A stretch of 64,000 nucleotides of DNA from Pseudomonas sp. CFII64 (lineage in GTDB: Bacteria > Pseudomonadota > Gammaproteobacteria > Pseudomonadales > Pseudomonadaceae): assembly GCF_000416235.1 (NCBI RefSeq), contig NZ_ATLO01000049.1, forward strand, positions 1-64,000. Direction: 5' to 3'. Below the pieces are notes generated by a model, which searched no databases, had not been told where the DNA came from, and was given only the letters and a program-made list of their open reading frames with translations. Shown in pieces: positions 1 to 7,794 of the stretch. Position numbers and translations under genes: made by a program. The stretch's first letter is position 1; every line of letters starts with the position of its first letter.

Positions 1-124
1 GTCCTTGGCCTGGGGAAAGGCAGAACTTTGCACCAATACGAGACGACAAAAAGTCGGATGCTGCGCACAGCATCCGTAGGATTTATCCCAAGAGAGGCCC
101 GACTAGGGCTTCAGAATCAGATGT

Positions 125-1081
125 CTACTTCTGACACCCATCATCCTGCTGCTGCAACAAATTAGCCTGCGTCAGATTGCATCCGGCCGGCACGCTGCGG
201 GTTAGCCAGACGTTGCCGCCGATGGTCGAGCCTTTGCCGATGGTGATGCGGCCGAGGATGGTCGCGCCAGCGTAGATCACTACGTCGCCCTCGACGATAG
301 GGTGGCGTGCGTGGCCTTTTTGCAGTTGGCCGTCTTCGTCGGCCGGGAAGCGTTTCGCGCCGAGGGTCACGGCTTGATAGATGCGCACGCGCTCGCCAAT
401 GATCGCGGTTTCGCCGATGACCACGCCTGTACCGTGATCGATAAAGAAGCTGCGGCCGATCTGTGCGCCGGGGTGGATGTCGATGCCGGTGGCCGAGTGC
501 GCGATTTCCGAGCTGATCCGCGCCAGCAGCGGCAAGCCCGCCCTATAAAGATGGTGGGCAATCCGGTGATGAATGACCGCAAGAATCCCTGGATAGCACA
601 GCAGCACTTCGTCCACGCTGCGCGCTGCCGGGTCGCCGTGATAGGCGGCCAGCACGTCGGTGTCGAGCAGTGCGCGCATTGCGGGCAAGGCGCTGGCGAA
701 ACCCTGGATCAATTCCACTGCCCGCTCGTTCAGATTGCCGACTTCTTCGCCGCGTTGGTGGGCGACGTAGCGCAGCTCCAGGCGGGTCTGGGCCAGCAAC
801 GCGTTCAAAGCGACATCAAGGGTGTGCCCGACGTAGAAATCTTCGCTTTCCTCCCGCAGGTCAACCGGTCCCAGGCGCATGGGGAATAGTGCCCCGCACA
901 ACGCTTCAAGGATGTCGCGCATCGCCGCTCGCGAAGGCAGCTCGCGTCCACCGTGCTCGCCGCTGACGCGACCGTTGCTGGCGCGCCAGTCATTACGGGC
1001 CTGACGCAACTGGCTGACGATTTGCTGCAACTGCCAGTGGCTGGAACGGCCCTCGGCAGAGGCCTCTGGAATATCGCTCAC
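125..1081 (-). CDS. epsC: Serine O-acetyltransferase, EpsC type
   Basis: Transfers acetyl from acetyl-CoA to L-serine, giving O-acetylserine, the acceptor for sulfide in cysteine synthesis; cytoplasmic. The N-terminal half is the helical SATase domain. The C-terminal half is a left-handed beta-helix of hexapeptide repeats, with the active-site stretch FFIDHGTGVVIGETA and QAVTLGAKRF. The frame stays open to a GTG at 1138, but a good AGGAGA Shine-Dalgarno lies 7 nt before the internal GTG at 1081, so I start there (318 aa). It is divergent from dcyD, and the neighbouring genes are all for sulfur metabolism, which suggests shared sulfur-starvation control (inference). The long form with an N-terminal extension fits EpsC rather than enterobacterial CysE. 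Confidence 0.9.
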   Translation of the reverse strand: MSDIPEASAEGRSSHWQLQQIVSQLRQARNDWRASNGRVSGEHGGRELPSRAAMRDILEALCGALFPMRLGPVDLREESEDFYVGHTLDVALNALLAQTRLELRYVAHQRGEEVGNLNERAVELIQGFASALPAMRALLDTDVLAAYHGDPAARSVDEVLLCYPGILAVIHHRIAHHLYRAGLPLLARISSEIAHSATGIDIHPGAQIGRSFFIDHGTGVVIGETAIIGERVRIYQAVTLGAKRFPADEDGQLQKGHARHPIVEGDVVIYAGATILGRITIGKGSTIGGNVWLTRSVPAGCNLTQANLLQQQDDGCQK

Positions 1082-1275
1082 GCTGACTTCTCCTGATTCG
1101 GATGCGGTTTTTTGTACGTTCGCCGCAGGTGCGGTCACTCTACGGCAAAGATTTAGCGTAAAAAAATAACTATTTTTGTAGGCCTCCTACTCTTGAAGCA
1201 TAAGACCTAACGAGTTGCCCTGTAGGAAACGTCTGCCTATAGTCCAGCGACTCTCTACACGGCTTGACTATCACC

Positions 1276-2283
1276 ATGATCAAAACACAGCTCGCTCGTT
1301 TCAATCGTCTGGATCTGATCGCCGCGCCCACTGCCCTGGAAAAACTGGAGCGGCTTTCGGTCTGGGCCGGTCGCGACATCTATATCAAGCGCGATGACAC
1401 CACGACCCTGGCCATGGGCGGCAACAAGGTGCGCAAGCTTGAATACCTTGCCGCCGATGCGCTGGCGCAGGGTGCCGATACGTTGATTACAGCCGGCGCG
1501 ATCCAGTCCAACCATGTGCGTCAGACGGCGGCCCTCGCCGCGCGGCTGGGTCTGGGCTGCGTGGCGTTGCTGGAAAACCCTATCGGCACTGACGACGTCA
1601 ATTACCTGCACAACGGCAACCGGCTGCTGCTGGACCTGTTTGATGCCAAGGTCGAGCTGGTGGAAAACCTGGACAACGCCGATGAGCTGCTGCAAGCCCT
1701 CGCGGCTCGTCTCCAGTCCAGCGGCAAGAAGCCGTATCTCGTCCCCATCGGCGGCTCCAGTGCCGTAGGCGCGCTGGGTTATGTGCGTGCAGGCCTGGAG
1801 TTGGCTGAGCAGATCAAGCAGACCGGGCTGGATTTCGCCGCCGTGGTGCTCGCTTCCGGCAGCGCCGGTACTCACAGCGGCCTGGCGTTGGCGCTGGCTG
1901 AAGTGCTGCCCAATCTGCCGGTGGTTGGCGTGACGGTATCGCGTACCGACGAGGCGCAGCGGCCCAAGGTGCAGGGTCTTGCCGAGCGTACCGCCGAACT
2001 GCTGGGCGTACCGTTGCCAGGCGCGTTCAAAGTCGAACTGTGGGACGAATATTTCGCGCCGCGCTATGGCGAACCGAACGCCGGAACCCTGTCGGCGATC
2101 AAATTGATGGCCAGTCACGAAGGGATTTTGCTTGATCCGGTGTACACCGGCAAAGCGATGTCGGGCTTGCTTGATGGTATTGGCCGCCAGCGTTTTGAGG
2201 ACGGCCCGCTGATCTTTCTGCACACCGGCGGCGCGCCTGCCTTGTTTGCTTACCCGGGCGTTTTTTCCGGACAGGATGACTGA
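1276..2283 (+). CDS. dcyD: D-cysteine desulfhydrase (PLP enzyme)
   Basis: Degrades D-cysteine to pyruvate, sulfide and ammonia; related to ACC deaminase. The PLP lysine is K51 in GGNKVRKLEYL, followed by the substrate loop SNHVRQTAA and the phosphate-binding GGSSAVGALGYV; the family HTGG motif is near the C-terminus. Length (335 aa) is normal. A TTG at 1264 lies in frame, but the ATG at 1276 gives the usual family N-terminus; neither has a clear Shine-Dalgarno. It precedes the cystine importer genes, a pairing known from enterobacteria (fliY-dcyD-yecSC), so it probably handles the D-isomer or imported cystine. Confidence 0.9.
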   Translation: MIKTQLARFNRLDLIAAPTALEKLERLSVWAGRDIYIKRDDTTTLAMGGNKVRKLEYLAADALAQGADTLITAGAIQSNHVRQTAALAARLGLGCVALLENPIGTDDVNYLHNGNRLLLDLFDAKVELVENLDNADELLQALAARLQSSGKKPYLVPIGGSSAVGALGYVRAGLELAEQIKQTGLDFAAVVLASGSAGTHSGLALALAEVLPNLPVVGVTVSRTDEAQRPKVQGLAERTAELLGVPLPGAFKVELWDEYFAPRYGEPNAGTLSAIKLMASHEGILLDPVYTGKAMSGLLDGIGRQRFEDGPLIFLHTGGAPALFAYPGVFSGQDD

Positions 2284-2354
2284 TCTGACCTCATATGCAA
2301 AAAACATATATGAAATGTGATTTTGATTATTTTGCATTATAAGAAGAGGCTTTT

Positions 2355-2429
2355 ATGATCGCCGCCAGCAGCGATGCTGGCGCATCGAGCGTCTTGAAAA
2401 AGCTGGATAAACTTTTGGTGCCAACGTAG
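2355..2429 (+). CDS. Possible 24-aa leader ORF ahead of tcyJ
   Basis: A 24-codon ORF (ATG at 2355, TAG at 2427) starts 5 nt after an AAGAGG Shine-Dalgarno and lies in the spacer between dcyD and tcyJ. The peptide begins MIAASSDAG and ends KKLDKLLVPT; it has no signal peptide, Cys or Trp. A hairpin (GCCAGCA/TGCTGGC, 2364-2381) sits inside its 5' part. It may be a real small protein or a leader peptide that couples translation to tcyJ expression. Evidence is only the ribosome site and open frame, so it could be chance. Confidence 0.35.
   Translation: MIAASSDAGASSVLKKLDKLLVPT
2364..2381 (+). promoter_or_regulatory. Hairpin in the tcyJ leader
   Basis: Perfect 7-bp stem GCCAGCA / TGCTGGC with the loop GCGA, about 100 nt upstream of tcyJ. 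It is not followed by a T run, so it is unlikely to be a simple terminator. It may form in the tcyJ leader RNA and affect the small ORF that contains it. Confidence 0.35.
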
Positions 2430-2483
2430 CTTTCGTCGGGTCCGATTCTTGCCTGACATCAACAACAAAATATGGGGCTAGTC

Positions 2484-3281
2484 ATGATTACTTCCGCAAT
2501 CCGTCGTACGTTTCTGCTTTCAACCCTGAGCCTGGTGCTCGGCTCAGGCCTGATCGGCCAAGCCGTGGCCGGTGATCAGCTGCAGAAAATCAAAGACAGC
2601 GGCACCATCAACGTGGGTCTGGAAGGCACTTACCCGCCGTTCAGCTTCGTCGACGAAAGCGGCAAGCTGGCCGGCTTCGAAGTCGAGTTTTCCGAAGCAT
2701 TGGCCAAGGAACTGGGCGTAAAGGCCAAACTGCAGCAAACACCATGGGCCGGCATCCTCGCGGCACTGGAATCCAAACGTCTGGATGTGGTGATCAACCA
2801 GGTCACTATTTCCGAAGAACGCAAAAAGAAGTATGACTTCTCCACGCCTTACACCATCTCCGGTATCCAGGCGTTGGTACAGAAGAAGGACGCCGACAAG
2901 TTTAAAGTCGCAGCCGACCTGAAAGGCGCGAAAGTGGGCGTTGGCCTGGGCACCAATTACGAGCAGTGGCTGAAGGAAAATGTACCGGGCGCTATCGTCA
3001 AAACCTACGACGATGATCCGACCAAATATCAGGACCTGCGTGTAGGCCGTATCGACGCCATTCTGGTCGACCGCCTGGCGGCTCTGGAACTGGTCAGCAA
3101 AACCAAAGACAGCCTGGCTGTTTCCGGTGAACCGTTCTCCCGTCAGGAAGCTGGCATCGCCCTGCGCAAAGGCGAGCCTGAGCTGCTGGATGCCATCAAC
3201 ACGGCCATCGACAAGCTGCGCGCTGACGGCACCCTCAAAAAACTGTCGGACAAGTACTTCAACGCTGACGTGACCAAATGA
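2484..3281 (+). CDS. tcyJ: Cystine ABC importer, periplasmic binding protein
   Basis: Family-3 solute-binding protein that captures cystine in the periplasm and hands it to TcyL/TcyN. It has a Sec signal peptide with a hydrophobic core (LLSTLSLVLGSGLIGQAVA) cut near AVA-GD. The typical SBP3 stretches are TINVGLEGTYPPFSF, LAGFEVEF and LDVVINQVTISEERKKKYDF. Start chosen at the ATG at 2484 because GGGGC lies just upstream; an ATG 12 nt earlier is in frame but poorly placed. Length (265 aa) matches FliY/TcyJ. Its stop overlaps the start of tcyL by 4 nt, so the three transporter genes form one operon. Confidence 0.92.
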   Translation: MITSAIRRTFLLSTLSLVLGSGLIGQAVAGDQLQKIKDSGTINVGLEGTYPPFSFVDESGKLAGFEVEFSEALAKELGVKAKLQQTPWAGILAALESKRLDVVINQVTISEERKKKYDFSTPYTISGIQALVQKKDADKFKVAADLKGAKVGVGLGTNYEQWLKENVPGAIVKTYDDDPTKYQDLRVGRIDAILVDRLAALELVSKTKDSLAVSGEPFSRQEAGIALRKGEPELLDAINTAIDKLRADGTLKKLSDKYFNADVTK

Positions 3282-3946
3282 TCGAAGAGAGCCTAAAGCT
3301 CGCGCTGGACTCCGCGCCCTTTCTGATCAAGGGCGCGTACTACACGGTATTCCTCAGCCTCGGCGGCATGTTTTTCGGCTTGCTGCTGGGGTTCGGCCTG
3401 GCGCTGATGCGCCTGTCGCGACTGATGGTGCTGCGCGGTATTGCCCGGGTCTACGTGTCGTTCTTTCGCGGCACACCGCTACTGGTTCAGCTGTTCGTGA
3501 TCTATTACGGCTTGCCGCAATTGGGCATTGAACTGGACCCGTTGCCTGCCGCGCTGATCGGCTTTTCGTTGAACATGGGCGCATACGCGTGCGAAATCCT
3601 GCGGGCGGCTATCGGATCGGTGGATCGCGGTCAGTGGGAAGCTGCCGCGAGTATGGGCATGACCCGCGGACAGGCGATGCGCCGGGCGATCCTGCCACAG
3701 GCCGCACGCACGGCCTTGCCGCCGTTGGGCAACAGCTTTATCTCGCTGGTCAAGGACACGGCGCTGGCGGCAACCATCCAGGTGCCGGAGCTGTTCCGCC
3801 AGGCGCAGCTGATTACCGCCAGGACCTTCGAAATCTTCACCATGTATCTGGCCGCGGCTCTCATTTACTGGATTCTTGCCACCATGCTCTCGCACCTGCA
3901 AAACCGTCTCGAAGCGCGGGTCAACCGGCATGACCTGGAGTCTTGA
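3278..3946 (+). CDS. tcyL: Cystine ABC importer, permease
   Basis: Inner-membrane permease of the HisM/His family (222 aa) with several hydrophobic segments. The cytoplasmic EAA loop that docks the ATPase reads EAAASMGMTRGQAMRRAILP, near residue 120. It overlaps tcyJ by 4 nt and its stop lies just before the tcyN start, so translation is coupled. E. coli YecS is the best-known relative. Substrate is inferred from the binding protein and the dcyD neighbour. Confidence 0.92.
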   Translation: MIEESLKLALDSAPFLIKGAYYTVFLSLGGMFFGLLLGFGLALMRLSRLMVLRGIARVYVSFFRGTPLLVQLFVIYYGLPQLGIELDPLPAALIGFSLNMGAYACEILRAAIGSVDRGQWEAAASMGMTRGQAMRRAILPQAARTALPPLGNSFISLVKDTALAATIQVPELFRQAQLITARTFEIFTMYLAAALIYWILATMLSHLQNRLEARVNRHDLES

Positions 3947-3948
3947 CC

Positions 3949-4692
3949 ATGATCGTGGTTGAAAAACTGACCAAGGAATTCAAGGGCCAGCAGGTGCTCG
4001 AGGGCATTGATCTGCGCGTCGAAGCCGGGGAGGTGGTGGCGATCATCGGGCCCAGCGGCTCGGGCAAAACCACCCTGCTGCGCTGTCTGAATTTTCTCGA
4101 AGAACCCACCAGCGGCAAGATCATCGTCGGCGATATCGCCATTGATGGCGATCGACCCTTGAGCCAGCAACAAGGCCTGATTCGTCAACTGCGTCAGCAT
4201 GTGGGCTTTGTGTTCCAGAACTTCAATCTGTTTCCGCACCGCACCGCCCTGGAAAACGTCATTGAAGGCCCTGTGGTGGTCAAGAAGATCGCGCGGGAAC
4301 TGGCAATGGAACAAGGCCGCAAGCTGCTCGCCAAGGTCGGCCTCGCGGGTAAGGAAAATGCCTATCCACGGCGTTTGTCAGGTGGTCAGCAGCAGCGGGT
4401 GGCTATCGCGCGGGCGCTGGCGATGGAGCCGGAAGTGATTCTTTTCGATGAGCCCACCTCGGCTCTGGACCCGGAACTGGTGGGCGAAGTGCTTGCGACG
4501 ATTCGGGCGTTGGCCGAGGAAAAACGCACCATGGTCATCGTCACGCACGAGATGAGTTTTGCTCGGGACGTGGCCAATCGGGTGATCTTTATCGACAAGG
4601 GAGTGATCGTCGAGCAAGGGGAGGCCAAGGAATTGTTTGCCAACCCCCGCGAAGAACGGACCCGGCAATTTCTGGAGCGAAGTCGCTCCTGA
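3949..4692 (+). CDS. tcyN: Cystine ABC importer, ATPase
   Basis: ATP-binding subunit (247 aa) of the cystine importer. Walker A is GPSGSGKTT (residues 34-42), the signature is LSGGQQQR, Walker B is VILFDEPTSALD and the H-loop is VTHE. The ATG at 3949 is preceded by CTGGAG at a 9-nt spacing, so I prefer it to the TTG at 3943. A rho-independent terminator follows, closing the operon. Confidence 0.92.
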   Translation: MIVVEKLTKEFKGQQVLEGIDLRVEAGEVVAIIGPSGSGKTTLLRCLNFLEEPTSGKIIVGDIAIDGDRPLSQQQGLIRQLRQHVGFVFQNFNLFPHRTALENVIEGPVVVKKIARELAMEQGRKLLAKVGLAGKENAYPRRLSGGQQQRVAIARALAMEPEVILFDEPTSALDPELVGEVLATIRALAEEKRTMVIVTHEMSFARDVANRVIFIDKGVIVEQGEAKELFANPREERTRQFLERSRS

Positions 4693-4715
4693 TCCTACAT
4701 CGCCCAGTAAAAAAT

Positions 4716-4738
4716 CAGCGCCATTCGGCGCTGTTTTT
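4716..4738 (+). terminator. Rho-independent terminator after tcyN
   Basis: Stem CAGCGCC / GGCGCTG with a 4-nt ATTC loop, followed by TTTTT and preceded by an A run, 24 nt after the tcyN stop. It ends the dcyD/tcy transcription unit. Confidence 0.85.
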
Positions 4739-5267
4739 CTGTGACTTACATTTGTACAACAATTGACCTATCTAAACCGCTGCTAGATTGACCAGGTATT
4801 CATCTGTGGACTCATCAGTTTTGTCGCGACAAACTTATCCAGTCATTACAGTGGTAATAACGCGTCATAAGTTGCCATATCGTCCAATTCGTCAGGACCG
4901 CATGTCCAACGCTCAGTAACCTTTCATCCGCATGATTATTCATATAGTTAAGTGGGACGAGTCCTATCTTCACGGTCATAACATTGTGATGTCGGTGTAG
5001 GAAATGTCTGATTCCACGTATCGCCGATACTTTAGCCCCGTTGCATATTGACAGGCGCGCGCAAACCCCATTAGCTCGAAAATAAAGGTTTATTCAAAAT
5101 CCCGAGCTTATTACAAGCGCCAATTCCATACCGATTGTAATGTTTGCCACAACTCTGATCTCTAAGGTACTTATCCCGCGCCGTATTTCGGTGAACTAAC
5201 CAACATTCGTCATTACCGAAACCAACGGACTCATCATCAGTTAACAAATAACCATGAGTACTCAGCC
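4739..5267. other. AT-rich intergenic region, no convincing gene
   Basis: About 530 bases of clearly lower GC than the flanks. It holds a 14-bp perfect palindrome, TTTGTCGCGACAAA (4820-4833). A 69-codon open frame on the minus strand (5071-5280) has no good ribosome site and overlaps the next gene; its peptide is not recognised. Base composition suggests foreign or decayed DNA. Confidence 0.6.
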
Positions 5268-5996
5268 ATGCCTCACGCACCCTGCAAAACCAGCATTCCC
5301 AAGCTGTTCGCGCCCTATCTGCCCCAGGCTCACAACCACGGCGTCGGTATTCGTGCCGCCGCTCACCTGTTAGTCAATATCGACCCTTATCCCACGATGG
5401 ATGAAGGAGATTTGATTGAGTTGTTCTGGGATGGCTGTTACGTCGCGTCAAAACTTTTAAGTAAGTCTGACATCGGCTACACAGTAGTCCTACGCGTGCC
5501 GGAAAGTTTCCTACAAACAGGGACGATCAAAACCTGCTATCGCGTTATGAAAGTGGGTGGAGCGCCGGTGACTTCCCCCAGCCGCAAACTCCGGGTGAAA
5601 CTCGATGTGCCCGGCGGGCAGCTACTGACGCTCAGCGATGAAGAAAACCAGGGCCTGGCCCCCGTTTCGTTGCCAGAGGCGGTGATCCGTTATGGGTTGA
5701 TTGCCCGGTACGTGAAAACCGGCATGCCCCTGGCCATCGAGCCCTATCTCAACATGGCGCCCAGCGATGAAATCACCCTGCGTTGGGGCGATATGCGCAT
5801 GGACCTGCCGCCCTTGAAAGCCGAGAACGTCGGCAAAGCTGTCAGCCTCATCGTACCGCCCACGCTGATCCTGGACGCCGGGCAAGAACAGAAACTGGAC
5901 GTGACTTACTGCATTATTGATCGAGTGGGCAACAATTCGCGCTGGGCCCCCGCCCGTGAAATTAACATCATCCGCCAAAGTAACTGCTGTCAGTGA
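5268..5996 (+). CDS. Unknown protein with two tandem similar domains
   Basis: 242 aa, no signal peptide or membrane segment. The protein contains two related units of about 85 residues. Unit 1 has IDPYPTM...DLIELFWDG...VVLRVPESFL...TCYRVMKVGG. Unit 2 has IEPYLNM...DEITLRWGD...VSLIVPPTLIL...VTYCIIDRVGNNS. The pattern looks like beta-sandwich (Ig-like) repeats, and I recall similar N-terminal regions in large repetitive Pseudomonas proteins, so this may be a shortened relative. The ATG at 5268 has a weak ribosome site; an ATG at 5254 in another frame reads MSTQPCLTHPAKPAFP, which would join well to PKLFAPYLPQ after a one-base shift. Function unknown. Confidence 0.65.
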   Translation: MPHAPCKTSIPKLFAPYLPQAHNHGVGIRAAAHLLVNIDPYPTMDEGDLIELFWDGCYVASKLLSKSDIGYTVVLRVPESFLQTGTIKTCYRVMKVGGAPVTSPSRKLRVKLDVPGGQLLTLSDEENQGLAPVSLPEAVIRYGLIARYVKTGMPLAIEPYLNMAPSDEITLRWGDMRMDLPPLKAENVGKAVSLIVPPTLILDAGQEQKLDVTYCIIDRVGNNSRWAPAREINIIRQSNCCQ

Positions 5997-6001
5997 ATGG
6001 T

Positions 6002-6033
6002 CGCGTATCGCTGAAAAACACCACTGATACGCG
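6002..6033. terminator. Possible hairpin after the two-domain protein
   Basis: CGCGTATC and GATACGCG form an 8-bp stem around a 16-nt loop, right after the stop at 5996. There is no T run, so termination activity is doubtful. Confidence 0.3.
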
Positions 6034-6217
6034 CGGGCTGTTATCCCGGCCTGCCGTATTGGTGGTGCTGGCGGCTATACAACGTGACTTGGCTCACAGT
6101 GAGCTATGCGCCGGGAGTTTTCCTACACCGAACTAAATATCGGCCTACAGGCTTTTTCAAACCTGATCGGCACCCGCTGCTAGCCTTCTGAAAGCAGTTC
6201 GTCACTGTAAGAGGGTT

Positions 6218-6304
6218 ATGCTCATGGCAGGTAATAAAGTAGTGAAGATATGCATTTTGTTAATGGTCTTCGGCTCGTGTCTGACCTATGCGCAACACGT
6301 CTGA
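6218..6304 (+). CDS. Possible 28-aa secretory-signal-like small ORF
   Basis: ATG at 6218 follows a strong AAGAGGG ribosome site. The peptide is 28 aa: a basic start (MLMAGNKVVK), a hydrophobic core (ICILLMVFGSCLTYA) and then QHV-stop. This is exactly the form of a Sec signal peptide with almost no mature part, with possible cleavage after TYA. It could be a small membrane or secreted peptide, or the 5' stub of a gene whose body was lost. It lies in the low-GC patch before the sfnB pair. Confidence 0.35.
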   Translation: MLMAGNKVVKICILLMVFGSCLTYAQHV

Positions 6305-6513
6305 AAATCCGCGGTTTTTCACCTTCTATGCTTATTCCAAAATACTCGTTTATTAAATATTTATACGCCTTTACGGTATATAGACCGGACCACCGGACAT
6401 CGTGATTTATCTTGCCGCCACAGGTGGCGTCTGACGCGAGGTTCGTATGGTCATTTCCCGCCCCATCCACAGGCAGAACAGCAAACGAGTACGCAGCGCC
6501 CGAGGCCGGGAAA

Positions 6514-7770
6514 ATGTCTGAGCTGGCTGCCCGTGCCTTGCGCACTTCACCGGCGGCACTTCAGTCGGACCGCGCCCCGCCTGTACTTGCCGCCGTGATT
6601 CTGCAAAACGACGCCCAGGCTATCGAAGCTGCCCATCAGTTGGCTGACCGGGCTCGTGTGCAGGCATCTCAACGCGATGCCGAGCGACAGTTGCCCTGGT
6701 CGGAAATCGAACAGTTCACCCAAAGTGGCCTGGGCAGCATTTCTATTCCGCGCGCTTACGGCGGGCCGCAGGTTTCATTCGCCACTATCGCCGAGGTGTT
6801 CAGGATTATTTCTGCTGCCGACCCGGCGCTGGGGCAGATTCCGCAGAACCAGTTCGGGATCATTCATCTATTGCAGAACAGTGCCACTGAGGCGCAGCAA
6901 GCAGTCTTGTTCAAAAGCGTGCTGGACGGCCGGCGCATCGGCAACGCCGGACCGGAACGCGGTACGAAAAATACCCTTGAGTTGAAAGCTCGCATCACCG
7001 CCCACGGCGGAAAGTTCGTCATAACCGGTCAGAAGTTTTACTCCACTGGCGCGCTATTCGCCCATTGGGTTGCGGTCAAAGCGCTCAACGAGCAAGGCCA
7101 GCAAATCATGGCTTTTGTCCCGCGCGGCATTGCCGGCTTGCAGATCGTCGATGACTGGTCAGGCTTCGGTCAGCGCACCACTGCAAGCGGCACGGTGCTG
7201 CTGGATGAAGTGCAGATTGATGGCGCATTGGTTGTCGATAACTGGCGTCTGTCCCTGACGCCGAATATTCAGGGCGCGGTTTCGCAGCTGATTCAGGCCG
7301 CGATCGACGCCGGCATTGCTCGCGCTGCCATCGATGACACCATCGACTTTGTCAGAAAACGCTCGCGGCCCTGGATCGACGCCCATGTCGAACGGGCCAG
7401 CGACGACCCCTATGTCATCGCTGACATCGGCAAGCTCAAACTTGAATTGCACGCTGCCGAAGCCTTGCTGCGCGAGTCGGCCAAGGTACTCGACGAAGTC
7501 AACGCCAAGCCCATCGATGAATTTTCAGCGGCCCGCGCCTCGATTGCGGTGGCGCGAGCCAAGGTGCTGACCACGGAAATCTCGTTGCTGGCCAGCGAAA
7601 AGCTGTTCGAACTGGCCGGCAGCCGCGCCACCCTGGCCGAGTTCAACCTGGACCGGCACTGGCGCAATGCCCGCGTTCACACGCTCCACGATCCGGTGCG
7701 CTGGAAATACCACGCCATTGGCACATGGCACCTCAACGGCACGCTGCCTGCCCGCCATTCGTGGATTTGA
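6514..7770 (+). CDS. sfnB: SfnB-like flavin monooxygenase (acyl-CoA dehydrogenase fold)
   Basis: 418 aa, acyl-CoA-dehydrogenase-fold, FMN-dependent oxidoreductase of the SfnB/DszC group, which helps use organosulfur compounds such as dimethyl sulfone. Seen: WSEIEQFTQSGLGSISIPRAYGG, DPALGQIPQNQFG, FYSTGALFAHW, DWSGFGQRTTASGT and the C-terminal LDRHWRNARVHTLHDPVRWK. Start chosen at the ATG at 6514 after GAGGCCGGG; the frame is open further upstream from TTG codons. The next gene is a close paralogue, 24 nt downstream. The exact substrate is not readable from sequence. Confidence 0.85.
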   Translation: MSELAARALRTSPAALQSDRAPPVLAAVILQNDAQAIEAAHQLADRARVQASQRDAERQLPWSEIEQFTQSGLGSISIPRAYGGPQVSFATIAEVFRIISAADPALGQIPQNQFGIIHLLQNSATEAQQAVLFKSVLDGRRIGNAGPERGTKNTLELKARITAHGGKFVITGQKFYSTGALFAHWVAVKALNEQGQQIMAFVPRGIAGLQIVDDWSGFGQRTTASGTVLLDEVQIDGALVVDNWRLSLTPNIQGAVSQLIQAAIDAGIARAAIDDTIDFVRKRSRPWIDAHVERASDDPYVIADIGKLKLELHAAEALLRESAKVLDEVNAKPIDEFSAARASIAVARAKVLTTEISLLASEKLFELAGSRATLAEFNLDRHWRNARVHTLHDPVRWKYHAIGTWHLNGTLPARHSWI

Positions 7771-7794
7771 ACCAGACCACTGGAGAACATCGTT

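Noticed and set aside
5071..5280. 69-codon minus-strand frame in the low-GC patch
   Set aside because: Reads somewhat protein-like, but no ribosome site, no recognised family, and it overlaps the start of the two-repeat gene. Not supportable as a gene from sequence alone.
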